DNA of 64,000 bases. Source: Candidatus Omnitrophota bacterium. GTDB lineage: Bacteria > Omnitrophota > Gorgyraeia > Gygaellales > Profunditerraquicolaceae. The notes below the pieces were generated by a model, which had not been told where the DNA came from, ran no database searches, and saw only the letters and a program-made list of their open reading frames with translations. Below, piece after piece: positions 31,146-39,906 of this stretch. A program made the position numbers and the translations under genes. Positions within the stretch are counted from its first letter, which is position 1. Each line of letters opens with the position of its first letter. The stretch spans positions 42,129 through 106,128 of the forward strand of contig JALNZI010000004.1 in assembly GCA_023229385.1 (NCBI GenBank), written 5' to 3'.

Positions 31146-32837
31146 TTACTTCTTCATACTACTTTTCTTAATCTCATTTCCACTAATAAATATCAATTTT
31201 CCATTATGATTAAATAATTTATTACTGCTATTAAAAGGAGGTTTAGTAATTTCTTTTACTTGAGATGAAATATTTTGAAATAATTCAACTTTTTCATCAC
31301 TGTAAACATTGATAGTAACTCCATTTGGCAATACACTGAAGTTTACTTCACTTAAATCAATATCATCATCCTTACGAATTGAATAAGTTGACATGTCTTT
31401 CTTAAAAGTAATAATAAACCTATAGTATTTACCAGATTTATTGCAAATTAATATTGCTTGAAACTTTTCATATTTTCCTTCAATAATTTTATATCCATCT
31501 AATTCTTTTACCCTAATATTAGCACATGCGCCTAATTCGTAAGGAATAATTAACTGCATCTTCCCAACAAAATCTTGGATAATAAATCCATCTTTCACAA
31601 TATTTGAATAAGGATTTACTGTATCAATTTCAATGCTACTCATGATGATTTTTTTATATTTTTCAAAGGTATTTTGAATTAAAGTACCATCTTTTATTGC
31701 ATAGCAAGCGCCATTTGCGAAAAAATAACTATCATATTCAATTCGATCAATTTCATTCATATCAAAATCATAAAATATTATATCTGAACCTCCATCTACA
31801 CAAATAACAGGTAATTCATTCAATACTTCGCATAATCCAATTAATTTATTAACAGTCCTTTCAGACTTATCCTGAAAATTAATTACTTTATTGCTCGTTA
31901 ATATGAATAATTCTTCTTTGAAATTAAAAACATTCAAGATATTATCAGATGCCTTGAAATAATCATAAATTTCAAACATATCATTGCCATTAATGACTTT
32001 TGCAACTGAAGTAACAAATATTGCGCTTCCATCTAAACTAGGAGGATTCCCTCTATATCCTTTTTCAAATACTTCTTTATACCAATCTAATAATTTAGTT
32101 GGAATAATTGAAAAACTTTCGCATGTAGCTGGAATGCTAACATTTTGATTAAAAACTGATATGTGCTGCTTAACTCTAGTTACAAAATCCTTAGCTTTAT
32201 AGCCAGGACATACTCCTTTATATGGATGCACTCCAATTAAAATTTGAAAAGTAACTACAGCCCAACTATACCAATCAGTTTTTTCATCAAAATAACCCAT
32301 TTTAACTGATTGATCTTGAACAGTTTCCTTAATTGCTTTGCATTTAAAACTAGGAGTCTGCCAAGAATCTACATCAATATGGAAAGGAATTTCATATTTT
32401 TTATCTACCAAAAAATTCATCTCATTATAATCTCCAACAATAATATTACGATTATGAATTTCATTTAAATCTTTTTGCATTTTAAGAATTAATTGAAATA
32501 TTTTATTTGGAGAAATATTATTAGTTGTTTTATAAGTTTTTATGAATAATTTACATAAAAATTCACAAGTACCCAAATAGGTCATAGTATACCCTATAGG
32601 CTTGCTTTGATTATCATAAATTATTTCATCTGGAATAATTATATTTTTTAAATCAGACAGCACTTTTAATTCACTAATCTTAGCAATAGGCAACATTTTA
32701 GCTGGATCAAAATAAATTTTATATGCAATTCCATTAATATGATAAACTGCGCCTTCTCCACCGCCAGCTTTATAATTATTCTTATCTAGTTTAACTCTTC
32801 CATATTTTTTAGTATTCGCTAAAATTGTATCATCCAT
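31146..32837 (-). CDS. protein kinase-like protein (TerY-P-type triad)
   Basis: 563 aa from the ATG at 32837, chosen for the AAGGA site 8 nt upstream. Kinase features: GGGEGAVY (Gly loop), IAYKIYF (Lys), IVGDYNEMNFLV (catalytic-loop-like, HRD altered) and HIDVDSWQ (DFG-like). The C-terminal ~270 residues look like a beta-propeller or sensor. Together with the PP2C and vWA genes upstream this matches the vWA-PP2C-kinase triad called TerY-P. It would phosphorylate Ser/Thr of phage or host proteins. Confidence 0.75.
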   Translation of the reverse strand: MDDTILANTKKYGRVKLDKNNYKAGGGEGAVYHINGIAYKIYFDPAKMLPIAKISELKVLSDLKNIIIPDEIIYDNQSKPIGYTMTYLGTCEFLCKLFIKTYKTTNNISPNKIFQLILKMQKDLNEIHNRNIIVGDYNEMNFLVDKKYEIPFHIDVDSWQTPSFKCKAIKETVQDQSVKMGYFDEKTDWYSWAVVTFQILIGVHPYKGVCPGYKAKDFVTRVKQHISVFNQNVSIPATCESFSIIPTKLLDWYKEVFEKGYRGNPPSLDGSAIFVTSVAKVINGNDMFEIYDYFKASDNILNVFNFKEELFILTSNKVINFQDKSERTVNKLIGLCEVLNELPVICVDGGSDIIFYDFDMNEIDRIEYDSYFFANGACYAIKDGTLIQNTFEKYKKIIMSSIEIDTVNPYSNIVKDGFIIQDFVGKMQLIIPYELGACANIRVKELDGYKIIEGKYEKFQAILICNKSGKYYRFIITFKKDMSTYSIRKDDDIDLSEVNFSVLPNGVTINVYSDEKVELFQNISSQVKEITKPPFNSSNKLFNHNGKLIFISGNEIKKSSMKK

Positions 32838-32890
32838 TTGCGAAATCCTTATTATTGAAATTTTCAATTAGTTTGCATAATTTATTAATT

Positions 32891-33304
32891 TTAATAAAGA
32901 AATATTGAAGAACCTTTTTTAAACATATTATTATTTGGATAAAATTTAAAAGCTTCAATCAAACTAGCCTTATAATATGATTTAATCTGTTCAACAGGCC
33001 AATCAATAGCTACAGCTTCTTTATATTTCTGATCATTTCTATCATATTCAATTACTGCTAATCTACTTAATATTCCATGCTTATCAAAAGTTACTTTTAA
33101 AGTTTCATTAATTCCATCTAATATAATAATTCCTCTAATTTTTTCAAATGGATCACAAATATCTTCCCAATAAAATAACCCTGAATTAGTTATAGTATGC
33201 CTACATAATGAATTAGATAAATCATGTGTTTGAAAATCTCTGGAATATAATTTTTTACCATTAGGCCAAACAATATCTAATGTTATTTCATCATAAAGAG
33301 ACAT
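32891..33304 (-). CDS. hypothetical protein between PP2C and kinase
   Basis: 137 aa from MSLYDEITLDIVW at 33304 (GGAG 10 nt upstream; 4 nt after the PP2C stop). Beta-rich, no recognised family. Its place inside the kinase/phosphatase operon suggests a substrate or adaptor. Confidence 0.55.
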   Translation of the reverse strand: MSLYDEITLDIVWPNGKKLYSRDFQTHDLSNSLCRHTITNSGLFYWEDICDPFEKIRGIIILDGINETLKVTFDKHGILSRLAVIEYDRNDQKYKEAVAIDWPVEQIKSYYKASLIEAFKFYPNNNMFKKGSSIFLY

Positions 33305-33308
33305 CTTA

Positions 33309-34169
33309 TTAAACTCCTTCAGATGTAATGCTAAGTGAAGCGCATGATATGTCATCAAAATGATTATATCCATCCTTTAATAAAACTTTTTTATTAAAAA
33401 GAAAATTTCTTTGCACAAATTCACCTTTAGGGATTGGGAAATTACCATATCTATTTACAACATCCAATATACTAAGTGGAGTATGCTTATTTTCCATAAA
33501 ACTGAATAACCCATCACTATAAATTGAAATAATAGTATTTTTGGTATTTAAAATTGGAAATAATATGCTTTTCCACTGATTAGAGTCTTGCCAAGTTTCC
33601 TTACTTAAGCTTAATGTTCCATTTTCATGAGAATATTCTTTAGTTCTTAATTTTGAATCTTTACTCATTGCCAAATATTCAGATTTCCTAGCTAAATTTT
33701 CTTCAAGTTCATACGATAGATAATATGGAGCATTATTATCATAACTCAATTCAATATGCTTTTTGATTCCATCTTCGGTATAAACTAATCCACCATCTCC
33801 AAAAAAATAAACTCTAGCTTTAAGGCCATCACTAAGTAATAGAACTAAAGTCGCATCTAATCCATTGTGAGATAATAACTCAGTATCAATTATTTTAAGA
33901 TTATGCAATATATTAAGCGCTAGCATACATGGGCAATCGCTATCAATATAATTATTTAAAATGTCTCCATGCAATGATTGTATATACTGTTTAGCAGCAT
34001 ATGCTAATAATCTAGCTCCAACATCTACATCTTTAGATGAACTGCAACCATCGCAAACAATTCCATAATAAAAGCTTTTACTGCCTTTAATAATACTTCC
34101 ACTCATAGCATAGTCTTCACATATAGTATGGGAAGAGCCAATTTCAAAGCAATGGTCTACAGAAATCAC
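33309..34169 (-). CDS. PP2C-type Ser/Thr phosphatase
   Basis: 286 aa. Motifs in order: GSSHTICEDYA, GIVCDGCSSS (metal Asp), LDATLVLLLS, FFGDGG, IYSDGLFSF and DDISCASL, the PP2C metal-binding set. Second member of the vWA-PP2C-kinase triad; it would reverse the action of the kinase. Confidence 0.85.
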   Translation of the reverse strand: MISVDHCFEIGSSHTICEDYAMSGSIIKGSKSFYYGIVCDGCSSSKDVDVGARLLAYAAKQYIQSLHGDILNNYIDSDCPCMLALNILHNLKIIDTELLSHNGLDATLVLLLSDGLKARVYFFGDGGLVYTEDGIKKHIELSYDNNAPYYLSYELEENLARKSEYLAMSKDSKLRTKEYSHENGTLSLSKETWQDSNQWKSILFPILNTKNTIISIYSDGLFSFMENKHTPLSILDVVNRYGNFPIPKGEFVQRNFLFNKKVLLKDGYNHFDDISCASLSITSEGV

Positions 34170-34205
34170 AGATTAATCCTTTTAAAATTGTTTTTAAACA
34201 TAAAC

Positions 34206-34238
34206 AAATAGAGGTGGGCATATACCCACCCCTATTTT
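34206..34238 (-). terminator. rho-independent terminator
   Basis: AAATAGGGGTGGG-TATATG-CCCACCTCTATTT, a 13-bp stem just after the vWA gene, followed by T-rich sequence. It would separate vWA transcription from, or lower read-through into, the PP2C-kinase genes. Confidence 0.7.
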
Positions 34239-34249
34239 AATTTCAAAAA

Positions 34250-35020
34250 TCAGAACGTAAGAGAGTTTGCAGCAACCGACAATTGATTGGAGGTATTTGC
34301 GCTACCAACTCCCACAGATGCCGTAGAAACGCTCTGAGAGACGAAATTAGCCAGTTTAGCTAGCTTTCCTGGAGTACAATCACCCATGCTCTTGTAAGCA
34401 TCAATTGTAGTATTCTGCTGATATTCAAGTAATTCCTGACGGCACTGATTATCATTGAATCCAACTAAGATGGAAAAGAAGCTAGCCAATGGATCACCAT
34501 CACGTAGCTTTGCCATATAATCCTTCACAGAATCTTCAGTGGAATGCTTGGAATCATTTTCTCCACCATCGCTAAGAATATAGAGCACCGAATTAACGGT
34601 AAACTGATTCTTAACTAAATCATTTCCATACTGGAAAAGTGATTCAAGAGCATTTTGGTGAGCATCACGCAAAGGAGTTGTTCCGTTTGGAGTATCTAAG
34701 CTATCATAAATGGAAGAGTCAATTCCATTGATAGGAAGAAATCCATGAATTTCCTTTACTCCTAATCCCCCGCTAAATCCTAAAACTCGCAGTAAAACAG
34801 TATCCGAGCAGGGATGCTTCTTACATGATTCTAGGATCATCTTCAAGCAATCAATAAGATCGCTACGAAAACGACCAACTGAACCACTCAAATCAACTAA
34901 AATCTGAACAATAGTATATTCAGACGAACCACTTAAAAGGTCCATTTTAACAGAAGAATAGTGAAACCCACTTTGGGTTTTAGCTACTTCTTCAACACTT
35001 TGATCTTTGAAAATAGGCAT
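34250..35020 (-). CDS. TerY-like vWA domain protein
   Basis: 256 aa. MIDAS motif VDLSGSVG, NGTTPLRDA (Thr ligand) and YILSDGGEND (Asp ligand). Similar in length to TerY. In bacteria TerY-P triads accompany tellurite-resistance/Ter stress operons; here they are without TerC/TerD-type genes in view. Codon use is richer in G+C than most neighbours. Confidence 0.85.
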   Translation of the reverse strand: MPIFKDQSVEEVAKTQSGFHYSSVKMDLLSGSSEYTIVQILVDLSGSVGRFRSDLIDCLKMILESCKKHPCSDTVLLRVLGFSGGLGVKEIHGFLPINGIDSSIYDSLDTPNGTTPLRDAHQNALESLFQYGNDLVKNQFTVNSVLYILSDGGENDSKHSTEDSVKDYMAKLRDGDPLASFFSILVGFNDNQCRQELLEYQQNTTIDAYKSMGDCTPGKLAKLANFVSQSVSTASVGVGSANTSNQLSVAANSLTF

Positions 35021-35078
35021 GGTTATATTCCTTTTTGCTCTTGTTTTCTCACTAGATGTTTTAATATTGCTATTAAAA

Positions 35079-35978
35079 CTATTGATTAATCTTAGTTTTT
35101 AAATATTCTAATATATCATTTGGAATAATCAATCCTCTTCCCAATACAATATTAATATCATTTTGTGTAATATAGTACTTAGGTCTACTTAAATTATCAA
35201 ATTTACTTAATGGCCTAGTGTTTAAATAATTAAATGCCACAATTTGATGTTCACTAATATTTAATTTAAATAATGTAATTGGAATAATATGATCAATTTG
35301 CCAGATAGTTCCATAATTATCCCAATTAAAATCTGTTCCATTGAATTGAGTTTCAAGATATTTTTTATATTCTTTAATATCCTTAATCCCTAATAATGAA
35401 ACACTATTTGAATACTTTCTTTCACCTTTTAGATAATGAACAATTGACGCTGATATATTACATCTTAGCCGATACGTCTCATCATTTTTCATTCTCAATC
35501 TTTTATGATCTCTTCTTTTTTTTAACGATGAATCTAATGCCCTATATCTACTAGCGCAATCAATACAGCTTGAAGTTAAATGATCCCTTGTTAATATATT
35601 AGATGTATACTTAGTAATTGGCAATATTTGTTTACATTTTACACATTTTTTATATAATTCATTGTTTATTTTAATTAGTTTGTCATATCTTGGCTTTTCG
35701 TTTGTTTTTCTTAATTGTTGATGTTTACAATCAGCACATCTATTATCATAACCAAATTTACCAACATATGATTTATTAAATTCATTTAATAATTTAGTTT
35801 TATGGCAAATACTACATTCTTTAAATTTTGGCAAATTACTAATATATACTTTATTTTTTCTAGCTGCATTTCTGCATTCTTTACACACTTTTCTATAATA
35901 TTGTATATTATTTCGATGCTCTAATGCAAATTCACTAAGGTCTTTTATTTTATTACATTTTGTGCAAACACGTTCCAT
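35079..35978 (-). CDS. HNH homing endonuclease with zinc ribbons
   Basis: 299 aa. Three N-terminal CxxC...CxxC ribbons (CTKCNKI, CSICHKT, CVKCKQI) and the HNH core WQIDHIIPITLF...NTRPLSKFDN. It is inserted between the vWA and nicotinamidase genes, both of which look intact, so it is free-standing. Confidence 0.82.
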   Translation of the reverse strand: MERVCTKCNKIKDLSEFALEHRNNIQYYRKVCKECRNAARKNKVYISNLPKFKECSICHKTKLLNEFNKSYVGKFGYDNRCADCKHQQLRKTNEKPRYDKLIKINNELYKKCVKCKQILPITKYTSNILTRDHLTSSCIDCASRYRALDSSLKKRRDHKRLRMKNDETYRLRCNISASIVHYLKGERKYSNSVSLLGIKDIKEYKKYLETQFNGTDFNWDNYGTIWQIDHIIPITLFKLNISEHQIVAFNYLNTRPLSKFDNLSRPKYYITQNDINIVLGRGLIIPNDILEYLKTKINQ

Positions 35979-36029
35979 TAAATACTTTCTAGGGTGACAT
36001 TGCTACACCACCTCTAGAAAGTATTTATA
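35979..36029 (-). promoter_or_regulatory. late promoter plus 13-bp hairpin before HNH gene
   Basis: TATAAATA at 36029-36022; AAATACTTTCTAG then pairs perfectly with CTAGAAAGTATTT lying right against the ATG. Read-through RNA would fold and hide the start. Confidence 0.6.
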
Positions 36030-36031
36030 GA

Positions 36032-36826
36032 TCAGAACTTATAATCTTTAGTAGTACTAAATCTAATATGCTTATTATTACAAAATTCAGTGAATTGAGT
36101 ATTTAAAGCATCATTCCCTTGAACTGGGCTAGTTGCATCTTCTAAAATGATAAGTTTTTTGACATTATCATCTCCAAATTCTTCGCTAATATCCTTCACA
36201 GTATTAGCTAAACAAAAATTACGAGCTTCACCGCCAACTAGAATATCATCATAAGTCTTAAGAATACCCGTTAATTTAGTATTCAGCTTAGTGTAAACAT
36301 CGGTGTTATCAATAACATCAGCCTTAACAGCCGAATAATGCTCAGTAAAGAGATTACTTCCCTTAGTGGTTTTACCAGCCTGAGCATACTGACCTTCCCA
36401 GATAGTAACTGCTTCAAAGATTGGGTTATAGATAGTTGCTCCAACTGATCCAATTAAGCAATGTTCAGGCCAAATGCACAAAACATAGCGACCATTGGCT
36501 TCAAGCTGGTGAACATAATTAACATATTTATCCTGAAAAGCGGGATAGGTTGCCTTATATTTGCCAGCATCTACATCAGCCGCAGTAATAACCGTGTAAG
36601 GGGCTGGATGTTTTCCATGTTCATCAAGCCAACTAATGGCATGAGCTATATGTACTCTATGATGAGAATCCAATGTTAATTGGATATCATCTAACCTCAT
36701 GTAATTCTTTTCAATGAATTTGCCTAATCTGACCATATCCAGATCTGCACCTGGAACGAACAATTTGCCAGTAGGATCACAAAAATCAAATTGCGGATCA
36801 ATGATTAAAAGACAGACCTTTTTCAT
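36032..36826 (-). CDS. nicotinamidase/isochorismatase-family hydrolase
   Basis: 264 aa from MKKVCLLIIDPQFDF (GGAGAG 7 nt upstream). The Asp of IDPQFDF, the D-x-H-H set (LDSHHRVH), IWPEHCLIG and Cys in GGEARNFCL match nicotinamidases. It would convert nicotinamide, the by-product of ADP-ribosylation, to nicotinate for NAD salvage. Supports an NAD/ADP-ribose theme with PARP, ARH and NADAR genes. Confidence 0.82.
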   Translation of the reverse strand: MKKVCLLIIDPQFDFCDPTGKLFVPGADLDMVRLGKFIEKNYMRLDDIQLTLDSHHRVHIAHAISWLDEHGKHPAPYTVITAADVDAGKYKATYPAFQDKYVNYVHQLEANGRYVLCIWPEHCLIGSVGATIYNPIFEAVTIWEGQYAQAGKTTKGSNLFTEHYSAVKADVIDNTDVYTKLNTKLTGILKTYDDILVGGEARNFCLANTVKDISEEFGDDNVKKLIILEDATSPVQGNDALNTQFTEFCNNKHIRFSTTKDYKF

Positions 36827-36889
36827 TTGAAAACTCTCCAAATTGGTGTGTTACAAATTGACGTAGAAGATCCACGTCTTACAATTATT

Positions 36890-36898
36890 AATATAACA
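36890..36898 (-). promoter_or_regulatory. extended -10 promoter of nicotinamidase gene
   Basis: TG-T-TATATT with a ~60-nt leader containing the hairpin AAGACGTGGA-TCT-TCTACGT. Confidence 0.5.
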
Positions 36899-36922
36899 AA
36901 ACTACTTAAGTTTGTACTCAAA

Positions 36923-37876
36923 TTATCTCTTTAAATAGTGATGTACTATCCAATCGTCCCAAAATTTATTATCAGCTTCTTTGAGATTATTAGGTATTAA
37001 CATTACTCGATTTATTTCATCATTAATGTATTGCTCAATATAGTTTTTATCTTCTAACCCTTTTCTAACTTTTAATAAGAAATCAGCTCTTTGGCAAGGA
37101 AATGTTATTTTACCTGTTTCTAAATATTCTTCTAATTCCCAGCAAATTCGCAATGCATGATAATAAGCTTTTAAGTCAATTCCTTCATCATTCATAGCTT
37201 TTATGCTACGCTCTCCATAATTTTTTATTTGTAGTTTGATGGAAGGAATAATATCGCTCAATTGTCTATTTCCAGGGAAACTACTCTGAACAATATCTAT
37301 ATATTCTTCAGTAAATATCTTATCACCTTTTATAAATTCTTTATTAAATTTTTTTACACCATCTAGTGTTAATAAATCTGAATTATTATTGATAAATTGA
37401 CTAACTGTTAATTTATTACCATCAGATGCATTAATTGCATCCATAATAATATGTAAATTTTTTAATTTAGTACCTTTTAATGAATATTTTATAGCTTGGC
37501 CTCTGCAATATCCTAAAAACGGCTTAACATTCTTATTTACTAATTTATCTCTAAGTTCAACTAATTCTTCCCAAGTTTTTGAATATTTTACCCATTTATC
37601 TTTAGGAGTAAAAATCATATCAAAAGCATAAGTCTGTCCTTCTAAGCAATCTAATATAAATTGCCTAAGTTCTTTTGATTCAAAATCAACATCATCTTTA
37701 GTATTTCTACTTTTTGTATTTGTGCTATTATTGATATTAGTTAATGATTTCTTTAATACAATCTCTTCTAAAGTAGCTTGATGCACTTGTTTATAGTCAT
37801 TGTCTGATTCTGGAGTAGATGTTCCATATAATTTACTACCAAATACTCCTAGATATATTATTTCACCTTGTTGCAC
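36923..37876 (-). CDS. nucleotidyltransferase-fold protein
   Basis: 317 aa, GTG start with AAGGAGG 5 nt upstream. GVFGSKLYGTSTPESDNDYKQV is the NTase signature at residues ~10-30. The family is common in large phages ('predicted nucleotidyltransferase'); substrate unknown. A role in RNA-end chemistry would suit the many RNA-repair genes. Confidence 0.7.
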   Translation of the reverse strand: MQQGEIIYLGVFGSKLYGTSTPESDNDYKQVHQATLEEIVLKKSLTNINNSTNTKSRNTKDDVDFESKELRQFILDCLEGQTYAFDMIFTPKDKWVKYSKTWEELVELRDKLVNKNVKPFLGYCRGQAIKYSLKGTKLKNLHIIMDAINASDGNKLTVSQFINNNSDLLTLDGVKKFNKEFIKGDKIFTEEYIDIVQSSFPGNRQLSDIIPSIKLQIKNYGERSIKAMNDEGIDLKAYYHALRICWELEEYLETGKITFPCQRADFLLKVRKGLEDKNYIEQYINDEINRVMLIPNNLKEADNKFWDDWIVHHYLKR

Positions 37877-37892
37877 ACAGCCTCCTTTAATG

Positions 37893-37914
37893 AAAAAGCC
37901 CTTTCGGGCTTTTA
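37893..37914 (-). terminator. rho-independent terminator
   Basis: AAAAGCCC-GAAA-GGGCTTTTT on the minus strand, after the 35-aa gene and before the nucleotidyltransferase. Confidence 0.9.
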
Positions 37915-38022
37915 CTAATTGTAAAATTGTTTAATTTGCTGAATTGATTCTTTATATACCACAATACCTGTTAAAAATATTGCTTCTAATAGTAATAATT
38001 TAAATGCAGTCTTAATCATCAT
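37915..38022 (-). CDS. 35-residue membrane peptide
   Basis: MMIKTAFKLLLLEAIFLTGIVV-YKESIQQ...: one membrane span and a short tail. The start overlaps the stop of the upstream gene (ATGATGATTAA), so it is translationally coupled; followed by a strong terminator. Confidence 0.6.
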   Translation of the reverse strand: MMIKTAFKLLLLEAIFLTGIVVYKESIQQIKQFYN

Positions 38023-38719
38023 TAACCTTAGTTACTAAAATTTGCTTAAGATCTAGATCAAAATCAAAATTCAATTCATCTTGGCCATTACCTGGCAAAT
38101 AACTACCAGGAATTCTAATATTTCCAGATTTATCTACTTTCAAAATAGTATCATAATCCCAATTATCAGATACTAATTCAATTACAGTAGTATCAATATC
38201 CTCATCTAGCCAAATTCCTAAGAAATCTCCTACATTAAAAAAAGTCTTAATTATTCTATTTGGAATTGCAAATCTTCCACGCACATCTGCGTTTAAATAA
38301 ATGGCTTCAACTGGATCAGTATTAGGTGCCGAAGATACTACTGGTGCCACAGTTGGCACTACTGGAGTTGGATCTGGAATAGTTGCTTTAATTGTAATAG
38401 TTGATACAGGCGGTTTTGCTACAATATTAACATCTTTAACAGCTACTTTAGTAGTGGTCAAAAAAGCTTTCTCGTATGTATCAACTTCAATATCAGTTAA
38501 TTCAATTGGATAGTATACGAAAGGTTTTTGCGCAAAATCAGAATATTTTGCAACTCTTCTAACATAGTCCACAGATGCAAAATCAAATTGTGCAATTTCT
38601 TTCTTAACTTCCCAATGTTGGACAGTTATTCCATCTTTGCGAAGCGCTTTAGTCACTTCAAAAGCTGAAAAAATTTTATTACTGTTAACAAATTCTTCAA
38701 TTTTATTTAAAATACTCAT
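38012..38719 (-). CDS. DNA-binding-like protein with Pro/Val linker
   Basis: 235 aa. The N-terminal ~70 residues resemble a winged helix (FSAFEVTKALRKDGITVQHWEVKKEI), then a Pro/Thr/Val-rich linker (~100-145) leads to a beta-rich end with two RGRFAIP/SGNIRIP-like strands reminiscent of AbrB-type swapped hairpins. Possibly a regulator; not assigned to a family. Confidence 0.5.
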   Translation of the reverse strand: MSILNKIEEFVNSNKIFSAFEVTKALRKDGITVQHWEVKKEIAQFDFASVDYVRRVAKYSDFAQKPFVYYPIELTDIEVDTYEKAFLTTTKVAVKDVNIVAKPPVSTITIKATIPDPTPVVPTVAPVVSSAPNTDPVEAIYLNADVRGRFAIPNRIIKTFFNVGDFLGIWLDEDIDTTVIELVSDNWDYDTILKVDKSGNIRIPGSYLPGNGQDELNFDFDLDLKQILVTKVNDD

Positions 38720-38780
38720 TCTAAACCCTCTTTGTTAATTTTAACAAAAATATAACTTAAATTTAATTGCTTGTAAGTTT

Positions 38781-39068
38781 TTAATAATCCCATTCGTGAA
38801 TACGCTTAGTAGCACCTAATGATTCTAAAAAGGGAACTAATTTATTATCAAAACATTCTTCACATAGATCAAATGATGTTTCTTCAACATCACCTCCACC
38901 ATCGTACATATTACTAGTATGTGATTTTGTTATGTTAATACTTATTTTTTCATCACTGCCACCCCAATTATCATAATTAGTAGTGCTTTTGCCACATACC
39001 TCGCATACTAACTTACGGAATTGTTTAGCTTTTTTCGCAGGAATTTCAATTTCAATTTCTTCAATCAT
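38781..39068 (-). CDS. small zinc-binding protein
   Basis: 95 aa with CEVCGK and CEECFDNK, a split CxxC zinc site like those of phage 'zinc finger' hypothetical proteins. Function unknown. Confidence 0.55.
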   Translation of the reverse strand: MIEEIEIEIPAKKAKQFRKLVCEVCGKSTTNYDNWGGSDEKISINITKSHTSNMYDGGGDVEETSFDLCEECFDNKLVPFLESLGATKRIHEWDY

Positions 39069-39087
39069 TATTAGTCCTTATTCAAAT

Positions 39088-39906
39088 TTACCTTTTCCAC
39101 TTATATTTCATTGATTCAATTGGGCATAATCCAATTAAATCAAAAAAATCAAATGATTTAGATTGCGGAATTGTTATTACCCATCCAGTTCCACTATTAG
39201 TACTACTAACTCTACTTTTTAAAGAAAATTCAGTATTAATTTCATTAACTAAAAAATCATTATCTTCTTTAGTAAACGACTGACTGCTAAATGTTATTTT
39301 AACTTGTTTAGTTAATATTCCATTTCTAGTTCTCCAACTGCTTGATCCATCATCCATAAACCAATGTAATATTATTTCAGGTGTTAATTTAATATCTTTT
39401 GGAATTAATTTTTTTCTATTGTTTGTTGTAGGATACCATTTTTCATAATAATCTACTAATGATTCACTTGAAGATGTTTTAAATTTCCAATATGTAAATA
39501 GCTTACCATTACATTTATTTACGTCTTTTTTAATATAATTATTATAAGTATCTCCATAAAATGCTTTAGCTACTAATTCAACATGGTCTAAATATTTATT
39601 TTTCTTACCAAAATAAGGCATTGAATCAATTGATTCCTTATTCCACTTACATAAATAAGCATCACCTAATAATGAACCTACTATAACATCGGTATTTATC
39701 ATAAAATTATCATTATGAACTCTAAGTGATTCACTGCAACTCCTTAAATTAATATTATTTGATAATAATGCTTCTCTAACACTATTTGAAGCTTTAATTC
39801 CTAAGTTATTTGCTATTTCTACTGTTGACTTCTTTTTAATTACATATTCTTCAAATAACCAATTTGAATCATTTAATTTTGGATACTTATTACTATGAAA
39901 TTTCAT
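39088..39906 (-). CDS. LAGLIDADG homing endonuclease
   Basis: 272 aa. The N-terminal HTH (STVEIANNLGIKASNSVREAL) is followed by LAGLIDADG motifs VIVGSLLGDAYL and ILHWFMDDGSSS and a YKWKR end. It belongs to the intron-type LAGLIDADG class but stands free, its start overlapping the PARP stop (ATGA). Confidence 0.8.
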   Translation of the reverse strand: MKFHSNKYPKLNDSNWLFEEYVIKKKSTVEIANNLGIKASNSVREALLSNNINLRSCSESLRVHNDNFMINTDVIVGSLLGDAYLCKWNKESIDSMPYFGKKNKYLDHVELVAKAFYGDTYNNYIKKDVNKCNGKLFTYWKFKTSSSESLVDYYEKWYPTTNNRKKLIPKDIKLTPEIILHWFMDDGSSSWRTRNGILTKQVKITFSSQSFTKEDNDFLVNEINTEFSLKSRVSSTNSGTGWVITIPQSKSFDFFDLIGLCPIESMKYKWKR

